Positions 33,142 through 43,368 are shown, counted from the first letter of the stretch. The stretch: 64,000 nt of DNA from Mucilaginibacter sp. JRF (GCF_015223065.1 NZ_JADFBY010000008.1:62001-126000), one strand, 5' to 3'. Translations and numbers: made by a program. The notes: generated by a model not told the origin, from the sequence alone.

Positions 33142-33443
33142 TGGAAAGTACAAAAGTAATTCTCAGAAATAGTTCATATGGCGAGGTTCAGCTTTTTTCA
33201 AACGATGAAAAGGCCGGTAAAATGACCATTGCCGTTGCAGATGGTAAACTCACCGTTTTTCATACCGAGGTACGTCCTGAATTTCAAGGCCACGATTTCG
33301 CTAAGCTACTGCTTGCCCAGCTGGTAAACTATGCAACAGAAAATGGTTTAAAGATAATACCCCTCTGCCCCTATGTTAACGCGCAATTCAGACGTCATCC
33401 CGCACAATACGAGGATGTTTGGAGTAAGGACTGGCATCAATGA
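33141..33443 (+). CDS. YjdJ-like small GNAT N-acetyltransferase
   Basis: A 100-residue minimal GNAT domain. The acetyl-CoA loop is recognisable in FHTEVRPEFQGHDFAKLLLAQLVNYATENGLKIIPLCPYV, ending in YEDVW, as in the YjdJ/NATD1 group. The substrate is unknown. It overlaps the Fe-S gene upstream by one base and the OsmC gene downstream by four bases (ATGA), so the three proteins are made together. The YjdI-YjdJ pairing is a recurrent arrangement. Confidence 0.8.
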   Translation: MESTKVILRNSSYGEVQLFSNDEKAGKMTIAVADGKLTVFHTEVRPEFQGHDFAKLLLAQLVNYATENGLKIIPLCPYVNAQFRRHPAQYEDVWSKDWHQ

Positions 33444-33856
33444 AATATTTGTTAGAAAACCCTGTCATCGGTTCAATCGGCAGTGAAAAATTCAAAACCA
33501 CTATCCGTTGGCGAAATGGTGTACTAATAACTGATGAGCCCGAAAAATTGGGTGGGAAAGATGTAGGCCCTGATCCGCATACGCTTTTACTATCGTCATT
33601 AGTTTCGTGTACGCTGGCAACACTCAGAATGTACATCGACCACAAAGGCTTGGATATTACCGACATTGAGGTTGAGGCAAACATGTACCATAGAATTGAA
33701 AGCGAAGGCGTGGTAATGCGGATAGAGCGTATGATAGAGATCAGAAATTTACCTGATTCGGAACTATATGAAAGACTGATCAGGGTAGCTGAGAACTGCC
33801 CTATTTCAAAAATCCTGAAAGGCAGTATCAGCATATTAACTGAGTTCAAAAAATGA
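33440..33856 (+). CDS. OsmC/Ohr-family thiol peroxidase-like protein
   Basis: A 138-residue OsmC-fold protein. The two redox cysteines are Cys57 in SSLVSCTLATLRMY and Cys120 in AENCPISKIL, the spacing expected for OsmC/Ohr enzymes that reduce organic hydroperoxides using lipoyl or thiol donors. GGKDVGPDPHTLLLSSL precedes the first Cys, as usual. It is the third gene of a coupled operon with the Fe-S and GNAT proteins, suggesting a small oxidative-stress module next to the heme island. Confidence 0.85.
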   Translation: MKYLLENPVIGSIGSEKFKTTIRWRNGVLITDEPEKLGGKDVGPDPHTLLLSSLVSCTLATLRMYIDHKGLDITDIEVEANMYHRIESEGVVMRIERMIEIRNLPDSELYERLIRVAENCPISKILKGSISILTEFKK

Positions 33857-33899
33857 GTCCTCCAAATCAAGGCACGCCATTGAAGAAAGCACCTCGCTC

Positions 33900-35267
33900 A
33901 TGAAGTTAAAATATATTGTGTTGATAAGCATGCTGTTATCAGCACAATATTGCAGGGCGCAAAAGTTCAAGCTGTTACGTTACGATGAGGATTACTCAAC
34001 ACTAAAGGATAGTGCAAAAAACTTTTATAACCAGATAAAATACATACCTCTAACTACCAGCGGAAAAACTTATTTGTCTTTCGGTGGAGAAATTCGTGAA
34101 GAATTTGACCGTGCACTAAATGAGGATTGGGGTGCCGCGAATACGGGCGTTGACGCATTCTCTCTGCAACGCTACAGCCTGCATGCCGATTTGCATATTG
34201 GTGATCGTATACGTGTTTTCGGGCAGCTGCGTAGTGGCTTGGAATTCGGGCGAAAAAATGGCCCACGGCCAATTGATGAAGATCAGCTAAATGTACAAAA
34301 TCTTTTTGCTGACGTTATTGCTTACAAAAGTACCGGTAGAACATTAACGCTTAGATTAGGTCGCCAGGAGATACAATACGGCAGTGGGCGGCTGATAGAC
34401 GTGCGGGATGGCCCCAACCTGCGGCAATATTTTGATGGGGCTAAAATGGCCTATGCTTCATCCTATTTGAATGTTGACGGATTTATTTTTGCCAATAGCG
34501 CAGTAAGAACCGGAGTATTCGATAATCCGATCAATAACAAAGCAGGCCTTTGGGGTATATACAGTACATGGTTCGCTGCAAAAAACATGAGTATCGACTT
34601 ATATTATCTTGGTATTGATCGCCCGAACGCGCGGTTTGACGAAGGTGTTGCCGATGAATTACGCCATACTATCGGTTCGCGGTTTTGGCAAAATGGCGAC
34701 CGCTTGCTATACAATGTGGAAATAGGCTATCAGCTGGGTACATTCGGCACAAGCAAGATAAGGGCATGGGGCGGTTCATCCGAGATCGGTTACCGGTATT
34801 CCGCTTTAAAAGGTGCACCAACTGTAAAACTAAGGGCTGATTTTATTTCGGGCGATAACACCCAAGGCGACGGAAAGTTAGGAACGTTTAATGCATTGTA
34901 TCCCAACGGGGGTTACTTCGGCATGAATCCGCAGGCCGGGCCTGCCAATTTATGGTCGGTTCATCCTACCCTGGCTTGGAATCCATGTAAAGAAGTATTG
35001 CTCTCTATGGAAGTGGTATTTTACTGGCGGCAATCATTAGCTGATGGCATTTACCGGCCTGATGGCACTTTCAATCTCTCATCATCAGGTTCAGCAGAAC
35101 GCTATATCGGTACATCCTATATCACCAGCGCTTCGTGGATTATTAACCGATTCCTTAACTTTAATGTTGGTTTACAATACTTTGAAACAGGAAGTTTTAT
35201 TAATGATGTTATACCTCAGCACAAGGATGGTTTCTTTATAGGTTCGGTGCTGGGTTTCAAATTTTAA
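33900..35267 (+). CDS. Alginate-export-type outer-membrane beta-barrel protein
   Basis: A 455-residue outer-membrane protein with signal peptide (cleavage near QYCRAQ) and strands typical of the alginate export (AlgE-like) family: YLSFGGEIREEFDRALNEDWG, LQRYSLHADLHIGDRIRVFGQLRSG, RLGRQEIQYGSGRLIDVRDGPNLRQYFDG, and a C-terminal strand ending FIGSVLGFKF. In Bacteroidota these barrels occur without alginate genes and the exported or imported solute is unknown. It starts 43 bases after the OsmC stop. No polysaccharide genes are adjacent, so export of alginate is unlikely. Confidence 0.8.
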   Translation: MKLKYIVLISMLLSAQYCRAQKFKLLRYDEDYSTLKDSAKNFYNQIKYIPLTTSGKTYLSFGGEIREEFDRALNEDWGAANTGVDAFSLQRYSLHADLHIGDRIRVFGQLRSGLEFGRKNGPRPIDEDQLNVQNLFADVIAYKSTGRTLTLRLGRQEIQYGSGRLIDVRDGPNLRQYFDGAKMAYASSYLNVDGFIFANSAVRTGVFDNPINNKAGLWGIYSTWFAAKNMSIDLYYLGIDRPNARFDEGVADELRHTIGSRFWQNGDRLLYNVEIGYQLGTFGTSKIRAWGGSSEIGYRYSALKGAPTVKLRADFISGDNTQGDGKLGTFNALYPNGGYFGMNPQAGPANLWSVHPTLAWNPCKEVLLSMEVVFYWRQSLADGIYRPDGTFNLSSSGSAERYIGTSYITSASWIINRFLNFNVGLQYFETGSFINDVIPQHKDGFFIGSVLGFKF

Positions 35268-35343
35268 TGCTATTGCAAATAACACATCCGCTGTTTAATC
35301 TTGCAAAAGCAATTATGATGCTTAAATACATACAACTATAACT

Positions 35344-36951
35344 ATGCACGAAAATCTACTATTGATACTGGGTCTTTTATTCGGGGTGATGCTTTTGGTA
35401 ATGCTCGCCCAAAAGATACGTGTGGCATACCCTATTTTTTTGGTGCTGGCTGGCTTAGCCGTCGGCTTTATACCGGGCATGCCGGTATTGAAACTCGATC
35501 CTGAGTTAATATTCCTGATATTTCTACCCCCTTTACTGTACGAAGCCGCCTGGTATACCTCATGGAAAGATTTTAAGAAATGGAAAACGCCCATAGCCTT
35601 GCTTGCCTTTGGCTTGGTGTTTTTAACTTCAATTGTAGTAGCCTATACTGCACAATTATTTATTCCCGGCTTTACGCTGGCTTTAGGGTTTTTATTAGGA
35701 GGTATTATATCACCACCCGATGCAATTGCCGCTACCACGGTTTTAAAAGGCCTTAAAGTACCGCGCCGAACCATTACTATTTTAGAGGGCGAAAGTTTGG
35801 TGAATGATGCATCATCATTAATTGTTTTCAGGTTTGCGCTGGCAGCCATATTAACCGCCACCTTTTCTATGCAACAGGCTGTTGGCCAGTTTTTTTTAGT
35901 AGCTGGTATGGGCGTTGTTGTCGGCTTGGTTGGCGCGCATATTATGTATTTCATCCATCGCTTTTTGCCTACCACCGCTGCTATTGATGCCGCGCTTACT
36001 GTAATGACGCCTTATATCTTGTTCCTGTGCGCGGAGCATTTTCATTATTCCGGAGTAATGGCTGTGGTGAGCGGCGGGTTATTCATGTCGTTCCGTGCTC
36101 ACGAAGTTTTCAAAACAGGCAGCACCCGCATGAACATGACCGCCGTTTGGCATACGCTTATTTTTGTGATGAACGCGCTGGTTTTCATCCTCATCGGGCT
36201 TGATCTGCCAGAGATAGTACAGGGTCTTGGCGATGTATCTATTGATCAGGCTATAAAATACGGCGTTATTATTAGCCTGATCACCATCGTTTTAAGAATA
36301 TCATGGACTTATTGTATAGCTCATATTCCAAGGTTGGTAAGTAAAACAGTACGCAATATACCATCACCCGGCTGGAAAAACCCATTGATCACTGGCTGGG
36401 CAGGCATGCGTGGTGTGGTATCGTTGGCTACGGCATTATCTATCCCGCTTTTGATGAATGACGGATCGGCCTTTCCGCACCGCGATCTTATCATCTTTAT
36501 AACATTCGTGGTGATCTTCGTAACGCTTGTTTTTCAGGGATTAACGCTGCCTTTTATTATCAAGCTGACCAATATCGGCGAGATAGACCCCGTATTGCCT
36601 GAGCATGAACAACATGCAGGCATTCAGCTTAAGTTAGATGCCGTGGCACTGCAACATCTACAAACAAAGCATGCTTCGGCCGGTGAAAATAATTCATTGC
36701 TCAGGGCATTTACCGAGAAGTTGAAGAACGATATTGAGGGCCATCATATCTACCTCAACTCGGTAGAAGTATGCACTAACAAAGCGGTTGAACGCAAGGA
36801 ATTCCGGCAGGTAATGTCTGACGTTCACGACAAGCAGCGCAAGGAATTATTTAAGATGAGGAAAGAGCAAACCTACACAGATGAGGCCATACGCAAGGCA
36901 GAACATTTGCTGGATATCAATGATCTGAAATTGTCGGACAGTGAGTATTAA
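35344..36951 (+). CDS. Na+/H+ antiporter, CPA1 family
   Basis: A 535-residue cation/proton antiporter with about 12 transmembrane helices in the first 400 residues. Family motifs: FLPPLLYEAAW, GGIISPPDAIAATTVLKGLKVPRRTITILEGESLVNDASSLIVFRFAL (the ion-binding Asp is in NDAS) and GWAGMRGVVSLATALSIP. A cytoplasmic C-terminal tail of about 120 residues is hydrophilic and helical. It exchanges Na+ or K+ for H+ at the inner membrane for pH and salt homeostasis. It stands alone, with 76 bases upstream and 146 downstream in which I see nothing distinct. Confidence 0.9.
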   Translation: MHENLLLILGLLFGVMLLVMLAQKIRVAYPIFLVLAGLAVGFIPGMPVLKLDPELIFLIFLPPLLYEAAWYTSWKDFKKWKTPIALLAFGLVFLTSIVVAYTAQLFIPGFTLALGFLLGGIISPPDAIAATTVLKGLKVPRRTITILEGESLVNDASSLIVFRFALAAILTATFSMQQAVGQFFLVAGMGVVVGLVGAHIMYFIHRFLPTTAAIDAALTVMTPYILFLCAEHFHYSGVMAVVSGGLFMSFRAHEVFKTGSTRMNMTAVWHTLIFVMNALVFILIGLDLPEIVQGLGDVSIDQAIKYGVIISLITIVLRISWTYCIAHIPRLVSKTVRNIPSPGWKNPLITGWAGMRGVVSLATALSIPLLMNDGSAFPHRDLIIFITFVVIFVTLVFQGLTLPFIIKLTNIGEIDPVLPEHEQHAGIQLKLDAVALQHLQTKHASAGENNSLLRAFTEKLKNDIEGHHIYLNSVEVCTNKAVERKEFRQVMSDVHDKQRKELFKMRKEQTYTDEAIRKAEHLLDINDLKLSDSEY

Positions 36952-37097
36952 CATTTCCTGAAAATCATTTCATTCCAGGTAATTCCGGCCAAACTATCTT
37001 AATAATTCGTTTATAATCACGATGTTTTCTATTAACTTGCTGAAGCGTTGATGATAAACAAGATAGCTACAGCGCTCATGAATAAAATCTACCTGTA

Positions 37098-39848
37098 ATG
37101 AAAAAAATCTACCTGCTGTTATTATGGTTATTATTTTCTGTGAGTGCTTTCTCACAACAAACCGTCAAAAAATACCTTTCAGGTACCGATAAGGATCATA
37201 CCGTACTCTGGGATTTTTATTGCACCGAAGGCCGCAAAAGTGGTCAATGGACCAAGATACCCGTTCCATCACAGTGGGAGAACCAGGGCTTTGGCAATTA
37301 CAACTACGGGCACGATAAGGTTAAGTATAAAGAACAAGGGCAATACAAAACTACCTTTGTTACGCAGCCTGAATGGAAAAACAAACACATATTTATTGTA
37401 TTTGAAGGATCAATGACCGATACCAAGGTTATGATTAATGGCAAGCAGGCCGGCGAAATACATCAGGGTGGATTTTATCGCTTTAAGTATGATATTACCG
37501 GGCTGTTAAAACCAACCGGCCAAAATCAGTTGGATGTAACGGTGGATAAGCAATCGGCCAATCCATCTGTAAATAAGGCTGAGAATGGTGATTTCTGGAT
37601 ATTCGGCGGGATATTTCGTCCGGTGTATTTGGAGATAGTGCCGGATACCTACATAGACCGTTTGGCAGTTAACGCGGCGGCGGATGGCACTTTCAAAATA
37701 GATGTATATGCCGCACACCTGAAAGGTGGTGAGGTGGTTGAAGGCCGGGTGCAGAAATTAAACGGGCAACAGATCGGCAAAGTATTTAGCATTACCGCCA
37801 ATAAAGATTCGGCATTTCAGCAACTCCATGCAAAGTTTACCAACCCTCTAAAATGGAGTGCCGAGTACCCTAATTTATATCAGGCCGTTATCAGCATTAA
37901 AAGCAAAAACGGAACCGTGCTGCATCAGGTAAAGCAAAAATTCGGCTTTCGCACCATTGAAGTGCGTAAGAATGACGGCTTGTATTTAAACGGCAACAGG
38001 ATAGTATTAAAAGGTGTTAACCGCCATAGTGCCTGGCCCGAAAGCGGGCGTACTCTTAGTCGTGCCATTCACATGATGGATGTATCGGCGATCAAGGGCA
38101 TGAACATGAACGCGGTACGGATGTCGCATTACCCACCCGACCAGGAGTTTTTGGATATATGCGATTCTGTAGGCTTATATGTTTTGGATGAACTGACCGG
38201 ATGGCAAGCCAGTTACGATACCATCGTGGGTCGTAAGTTGGTTAAGGAAGTGGTGGTACGTGATGTAAACCACCCATCCATATTGTTTTGGGATAATGGT
38301 AACGAAGGTGGGTGGAATCGTGGCCTGGATAATGACTATCGTTTGTACGATCCACAAAACAGAACCGTGTTGCATCCCTGGGAAAAGTTCAATAATACCA
38401 ATACCAAGCATTATCCCGACTATAACTATGTGGCCAATACTTTGCCAAAAGATCAGGATGGCGGCGTGTTCTTCCCGACCGAGTTTATGCACGGACTTTA
38501 CGATGGCGGCGCGGGTGCCGCGTTAGAAGATTTTTGGGATGCCATGCTACAGTACAAAGCCAACGCGGGCGGTTTCATTTGGGTATTGGCCGATGAGGCT
38601 ATCAGGCGTACCGATAAAAATATGGCTTATGATGCCGATGGGAATCACGCGCCGGACGGTATAGTTGGTCCGCATCGCGAAAAAGAGGCCAGTTATTATA
38701 CCATAAAAGAGATATGGTCGCCTATTTATATTAAACCACAACCTATTAATGCCGGGTTTGATGGCAAGGTGGCTATTGAAAACCGGTACTCATTCACTAA
38801 CCTGAACGCTTGCACCTTTAAGTGGAAGCTTGTTAAATTTCCATCCGCGGAAGCTAAAACAACTTTGGCCACTACCGTACTTAGCGGCAGCCCGGCACCT
38901 ACAGCGTTAGCCCCGGGCGCGAAAGGATCACTTAACTTAAAACTACCGGCAGGTTGGGCAAAAAATGATGCTTTATATTTAACGGCATACGACAGAAAAA
39001 AAAAAGAAGTATTTACATGGAGTTGGCCGATAACCCCTCCTGCCAGGATCAGCAAGCCGAATACCGCATGGGTGCGGATGCCGATAACTGGCAGTGAAGA
39101 TTCCAGCGAAGTTATTATTACAGCTAATCGTATTAAATATCACTTTAACAAAAGCACCGGCTATATCAGCAAGGTGGTGAAACCCAACACAACGGTATCC
39201 CTATCGGGCGGGCCGGTACTGGCCGGTGTTAAAACCAGCTTAAAGAATTTCAGCTACAAGGAGGAAAACGGGCAGCATATTATTGAAGCGGAATATGATG
39301 GCGATGCCGCGCTACACATTAAATGGATATTTGCCTGGGGCAAGCCCGTTCAGCTTCAATATAGCTACAAACAAACCGGCGATGTTGATTTTCATGGCAT
39401 TAGCCTTAATTATCCGGAGAGCAAAGTTACCGGTGTAAAGTGGCTGGGACGTGGCCCGTATAAAGTTTGGAAGAACCGCCTGCGTGGGCAACAGTTCGGC
39501 GTGTGGCACAAGAATTATAATAACAGCATCACAGGAGAAAAATGGGATTACCCCGAATTTAAAGGCTATCATCAGGAAGTTAACTGGATAACCATTGAGA
39601 ATAAGGAAGCCCCATTTACCATTTACAGCGACAATAAAAACACCTTTGTACAACTTTACAAGCAAGACAGAGCCAATGCAACACTTAACCGTGTTGAACC
39701 ACCTATGCCTGCGGGTGATATCAGCTTTTTAAACGGAATCAGCGCTATAGGTACCAAATTTCAGGAGGCTAAAGACATGGGGCCACAAAGCCAAAAAAAC
39801 AAACTTAACGGCGAGGCTATCAGCGGCACACTTTGGTTCGAGTTTTAG
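37098..39848 (+). CDS. Secreted glycoside hydrolase family 2 enzyme
   Basis: A 916-residue exo-glycosidase with signal peptide (SVSAFSQ). Domains in order: jellyroll sugar-binding (about 30-185; PVPSQWENQGFGNYNYG), immunoglobulin-like (about 190-285), TIM barrel (about 290-560) and C-terminal beta domains including a LacZ-like supersandwich (about 690-916). The acid/base Glu is in ILFWDNGNEGG and the nucleophile Glu most likely in FFPTEFMHGLYDGG. GH2 members are beta-galactosidases, glucuronidases or mannosidases; the absence of a SusCD pair and other enzymes leaves the substrate open. Convergent with topB. Confidence 0.87.
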   Translation: MKKIYLLLLWLLFSVSAFSQQTVKKYLSGTDKDHTVLWDFYCTEGRKSGQWTKIPVPSQWENQGFGNYNYGHDKVKYKEQGQYKTTFVTQPEWKNKHIFIVFEGSMTDTKVMINGKQAGEIHQGGFYRFKYDITGLLKPTGQNQLDVTVDKQSANPSVNKAENGDFWIFGGIFRPVYLEIVPDTYIDRLAVNAAADGTFKIDVYAAHLKGGEVVEGRVQKLNGQQIGKVFSITANKDSAFQQLHAKFTNPLKWSAEYPNLYQAVISIKSKNGTVLHQVKQKFGFRTIEVRKNDGLYLNGNRIVLKGVNRHSAWPESGRTLSRAIHMMDVSAIKGMNMNAVRMSHYPPDQEFLDICDSVGLYVLDELTGWQASYDTIVGRKLVKEVVVRDVNHPSILFWDNGNEGGWNRGLDNDYRLYDPQNRTVLHPWEKFNNTNTKHYPDYNYVANTLPKDQDGGVFFPTEFMHGLYDGGAGAALEDFWDAMLQYKANAGGFIWVLADEAIRRTDKNMAYDADGNHAPDGIVGPHREKEASYYTIKEIWSPIYIKPQPINAGFDGKVAIENRYSFTNLNACTFKWKLVKFPSAEAKTTLATTVLSGSPAPTALAPGAKGSLNLKLPAGWAKNDALYLTAYDRKKKEVFTWSWPITPPARISKPNTAWVRMPITGSEDSSEVIITANRIKYHFNKSTGYISKVVKPNTTVSLSGGPVLAGVKTSLKNFSYKEENGQHIIEAEYDGDAALHIKWIFAWGKPVQLQYSYKQTGDVDFHGISLNYPESKVTGVKWLGRGPYKVWKNRLRGQQFGVWHKNYNNSITGEKWDYPEFKGYHQEVNWITIENKEAPFTIYSDNKNTFVQLYKQDRANATLNRVEPPMPAGDISFLNGISAIGTKFQEAKDMGPQSQKNKLNGEAISGTLWFEF

Positions 39849-39877
39849 ATAGTTCGGTTAATTGTGCTAAGCAGTTA

Positions 39878-41677
39878 TCAGGCCTTTTGCGGAATTACAG
39901 CTTTTAATAGTTCGCCGGTTATTTCACGGGTATAGCTATTAATTTCCTCACGAAAGGCGGTAACCGAGGCACCGCCACGTATTTCTTCCAACCGTTTCTC
40001 CCAACTTCCGGTGAGTTCGGCCTGGGCAATGCGGCGGTTTTTTACCACTTCGTAAACCGATAGGCCTGTTGTGGTGGGCACCAAATTCTTTTTCTCGCGG
40101 ATGATGTATTGGCGCTTTATCAGTGTTTCGATGATGGCCGCACGGGTTGCGGGTGTGCCCAGTCCGCTATCTTTCATGGCTTCGCGCAGTTCCTCGTCGT
40201 CAATATCCTTACCGGCTGTTTCCAGGGCTTTCAGCAAGCTGGCTTCATTGTACAGCGGTTTAGGTTTGGTTTGTTTATCGAGTATAGCCTTTTGTCGTAC
40301 AGGGAGCAATTCATCCTGCAATACTTTTGGTAAGCTGGCGTTCTCCTCATCCTTCTTATCATCCTCTTTGTCATTAAATACCGCACGCCAACCGGGTGTT
40401 TGTATAACCGTGCCGCTGGCCAGGTACTTCTCCCCGCTTTGCAGAACGATCTTGGTTATCTCTTTGATACAATCCTGATGAAAAGCCTCCAGCATACGCC
40501 CGGCAACCATATCATACACTGCCTGCTGATCGGCACTCAGATTTCGTGGTGTTTCACCTGTAGGCAAAACAGCATGGTGATCGGTAACTTTCTTAGCGTT
40601 CACACTTCTTTTGCTCAGCTTAACTCCGGATAATAACGTGGCTTGCTTGCCAAACATGGCATGTTGTTCAAACTTCGCTATCAGATCAGGCACTTCGGCA
40701 AACACATCATCGCCAATATAGCGGCTGCCCGTACGCGGATAGGTTACCAACTTGCCCTCATACAAATTTTGCAATATGGCCAGTGTTTGGTCGGCAGTGA
40801 AGCCTTTGCGCTTATTGGCTTCCTGTTGCAAGCTACTTAGGTCGTGCAGTAGCGGTGGTGGTTCCTTGCGTGGTTTGGCCTCAACACTTAGTACCAGGGC
40901 ATCAGCCTCTACCCTGTCAAGCACCGCTTGGGCTTCTTCCTTTGTTTTATACTTTTTTTCGGATATCGCGCGAAAGGTCATCCCATCCTTATCAGGCTGA
41001 ATCGCTACCTGGTAATATAATTCAGGCACAAAATTCTTGTTTTCCAGATATCGCGCGCATATCATGGCCAGCGTTGGCGTTTGTACCCGGCCTAATGATA
41101 GCACTGCCCGGTTACCCGATGCCAGGCTGAGCGCCTGCGTAGCGTTCATGCCCACCAACCAGTCGGACTGTGAGCGGCAATGCGCTGAATAAAACAGTGT
41201 ATCGTAATCATTCCCCGGTTTAAGGTTGCGGAAGCCATCCTTAATGGCGGCATCCGTTTGCGAAGATATCCACAACCGCCTGAACGGCTTTTTGCATTTA
41301 AGGTGATAATAAATATACCTGAAGATCAACTCGCCTTCGCGCCCGGCATCCGTTGCTACGATGATCTCGTCGGCTTCGTCAAACAGTTTTTTGATCACAT
41401 CCAGTTGTTTCCTTACCGCCGGATCATCAACCACACCATCCTTTGTTTTTACCTTGCGGATGGATAGCTTGAACTTTTGCGGCAGCATGGGCAGATTTTG
41501 TACATTCCAGCCGTAAAAACCATACTCCTGCGGCGGGGCTAATTGCAGCAGGTGCCCGAAAGCCCAGGTAAAGGTGTAGCCTTTGCCTTCAATATATCCC
41601 TCGCGCTTTGTGGATGCGCCAAACACCCGGGCTATTTCGCGCGCCACGGATGGTTTCTCTGCAATGATCACCTTCAT
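39878..41677 (-). CDS. topB: DNA topoisomerase III
   Basis: A 599-residue type IA topoisomerase. TOPRIM motifs: MKVIIAEKPSVAREIA with the first catalytic Glu, and VATDAGREGELIF at 107-119. The nucleophile is Tyr313 in EGKLVTYPRTGSRYIGDD. The segment HCRSQSDWLVGMNATQALS and GRVQTPTL are typical of TopB. It ends soon after the last core domain with no zinc-finger tail, and is shorter than E. coli TopB (653). It decatenates DNA during replication. Such genes also ride on conjugative elements, but no mobility gene is nearby, so it is probably the chromosomal copy. Confidence 0.92.
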   Translation of the reverse strand: MKVIIAEKPSVAREIARVFGASTKREGYIEGKGYTFTWAFGHLLQLAPPQEYGFYGWNVQNLPMLPQKFKLSIRKVKTKDGVVDDPAVRKQLDVIKKLFDEADEIIVATDAGREGELIFRYIYYHLKCKKPFRRLWISSQTDAAIKDGFRNLKPGNDYDTLFYSAHCRSQSDWLVGMNATQALSLASGNRAVLSLGRVQTPTLAMICARYLENKNFVPELYYQVAIQPDKDGMTFRAISEKKYKTKEEAQAVLDRVEADALVLSVEAKPRKEPPPLLHDLSSLQQEANKRKGFTADQTLAILQNLYEGKLVTYPRTGSRYIGDDVFAEVPDLIAKFEQHAMFGKQATLLSGVKLSKRSVNAKKVTDHHAVLPTGETPRNLSADQQAVYDMVAGRMLEAFHQDCIKEITKIVLQSGEKYLASGTVIQTPGWRAVFNDKEDDKKDEENASLPKVLQDELLPVRQKAILDKQTKPKPLYNEASLLKALETAGKDIDDEELREAMKDSGLGTPATRAAIIETLIKRQYIIREKKNLVPTTTGLSVYEVVKNRRIAQAELTGSWEKRLEEIRGGASVTAFREEINSYTREITGELLKAVIPQKA

Positions 41678-41763
41678 ACAACAGGCCGAAACTACCGAAT
41701 TGCAAGGCCAGCCACAATGGCTGTTGAAAAATCATACCGACAACTCTTGCCTTTTATCCCTTA

Positions 41764-42600
41764 TCACAACCCGATTTTTAACTTCTTAAAAGCCTTTACA
41801 ACAGCTTTGGCAATAACCGCGTTCCCTTTATCTGAGGGATGTAAACCGTCATAGGTCAGGTTGACGGCCGCCTCTGGATAGGGATACTCATCCTTGGCGG
41901 GATCAAAAGGAATATCGACTGATTTCGGATACGGGTAGTTTTCAAACTTGCCGCTTTCAGGATTTCTCAAACGCTTAAAATGCACCATATCTTTCAGTTT
42001 GAGAGAGGGATTATGGTATAAATCTACCACCGGTATATGTTCGTACCGGCCAATGGCTATAACCGCATTAGCGAATTCCTCTAACGATCGTCCGTTTTTA
42101 GCTTTGTACGACCCGTATGAATTATTGTTAGGATCGGCTATATAAACAAAATCATTACGTTGCATGGGTGTGATCAGCACTATTTTAGCTTGAGGATTAA
42201 GCATACGTATCTTATCCACAATGATACGGAAAGAGCCATAAACGGTATTATTCCCGCTGGCGTCACTATAATCAGCTATGGTGCCAATGGGTCTGCCCTG
42301 CCACCAGTCATTAGTGCCCAGAAAAACAGAATAAACATCAGCTTTAACTAACCCGAGCCGCTCAATATCATTGGCTATGTTTCCGGATGTCCAGCCGTTA
42401 TGCCCCTGATTGATGTAATGCAGATCAGGCAATTGTTCGGTAACCCGGGTTAAGTATCCCTTTTTTACACGGTTCCCGGTTTCTTCGGGATGATCATTCA
42501 GGTAGGTGATCGAATCGCCAATGGCAACCCATACTAATTCTTTTTCCCTGAAAGAGAACAGACTTGCGATAACAATGGCTGTTAGCAATAGCTTTTTCAT
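41764..42600 (-). CDS. SGNH/GDSL-family hydrolase, secreted
   Basis: A 278-residue esterase-like protein with a signal peptide (MKKLLLTAIVIASLFSF). SGNH blocks: IGDSITYLND with nucleophile Ser30, GHNGWTSGN (Gly block), LGTNDWWQG (Asn block) and YDGLHPSDKGNAVIA with the Asp-x-x-His pair near 254-257. These enzymes remove acetyl groups from carbohydrates or hydrolyse lipids; the envelope location suggests an acetylated glycan or peptidoglycan. It lies alone between topB and an OmpA-domain gene. Confidence 0.87.
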   Translation of the reverse strand: MKKLLLTAIVIASLFSFREKELVWVAIGDSITYLNDHPEETGNRVKKGYLTRVTEQLPDLHYINQGHNGWTSGNIANDIERLGLVKADVYSVFLGTNDWWQGRPIGTIADYSDASGNNTVYGSFRIIVDKIRMLNPQAKIVLITPMQRNDFVYIADPNNNSYGSYKAKNGRSLEEFANAVIAIGRYEHIPVVDLYHNPSLKLKDMVHFKRLRNPESGKFENYPYPKSVDIPFDPAKDEYPYPEAAVNLTYDGLHPSDKGNAVIAKAVVKAFKKLKIGL

Positions 42601-42677
42601 GATATCCGTTAATGTACAAAAACGAATATATTAATTTAGTAGCTTTTAACATCCGGCCGGCTTGTAGAGTATAATGG

Positions 42678-43292
42678 TTATTTTTCAGCTGGAAAGGCCA
42701 CAATAGAAACGTTCCTGTTCAAAGCCTGCCCCTGCGGGGTAGCATTACTGGCTACGGGTTCATGCTCTCCAAACGAATGTATTGATATAAGGTCGGCATC
42801 AACCTTACCATAATTTACCAGCCAATGCTTTACTGCCATTGCACGTGCTTTGCCAAGCACTTGATTATTTTTCGCTTCGCCGGTATTGTCTGTACTACCA
42901 TAAATGCGGATGTGGCCCGATTGAAATCTTTTGTTTATTGAGATGGCCACCTTTTGTAAACTGGCATCAGCACCTCCAAGCAAGGCGGTATCGCCTTTAG
43001 CGAAAAGTATATTTTCGCCCATGGAGTATATGGTATAACGGTCATTCCCACTCATTATCACGGATGGGTCCTTAATATCCGCATCTTTCACAACAGGCGA
43101 CTGAAAATCGATAGTCGATGTATCTGGTGCGGTTACCGCGATTGGCGTAGTATTATCCGGTTTTTGATCTACAGGTGGCTCATCACCACCACAACCTCTA
43201 ACCAAAAAGAATATAACTGCGATAACCGCTATAATTAATAACCAAACCCATACCGGTGTTGATTTTTTTTGTTGACCGTTTGTTGTTGCCAT
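42678..43292 (-). CDS. OmpA-family peptidoglycan-binding protein
   Basis: A 204-residue protein with one N-terminal membrane helix (about residues 14-33, VWVWLLIIAVIAVIFFLV), a linker, and a C-terminal OmpA domain (about 95-200). In the latter, RIYGSTDNTGEAKNNQVLGKARAMAVKHWLV and NRNVSIV align with the usual GHTDxxGxxxxNxxLSxxRA and NRRV peptidoglycan-binding motif, with His replaced by Ser. A Cys follows the helix (RGCGG), but Arg at -2 makes lipid modification doubtful; it is more likely anchored in the inner membrane. Specific role unknown. Confidence 0.82.
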   Translation of the reverse strand: MATTNGQQKKSTPVWVWLLIIAVIAVIFFLVRGCGGDEPPVDQKPDNTTPIAVTAPDTSTIDFQSPVVKDADIKDPSVIMSGNDRYTIYSMGENILFAKGDTALLGGADASLQKVAISINKRFQSGHIRIYGSTDNTGEAKNNQVLGKARAMAVKHWLVNYGKVDADLISIHSFGEHEPVASNATPQGQALNRNVSIVAFPAEK

Positions 43293-43368
43293 AATTATAT
43301 ATGGTAACTAAAAACGTGCCATTTAACTGCCCTTAACTTAGCTACGTAAACGCCACTATCTAAAAGCT

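Noticed and set aside
39878..41677. topB as a marker of an integrated conjugative element
   Set aside because: No relaxase, tra genes, integrase or attachment repeats were seen around it.
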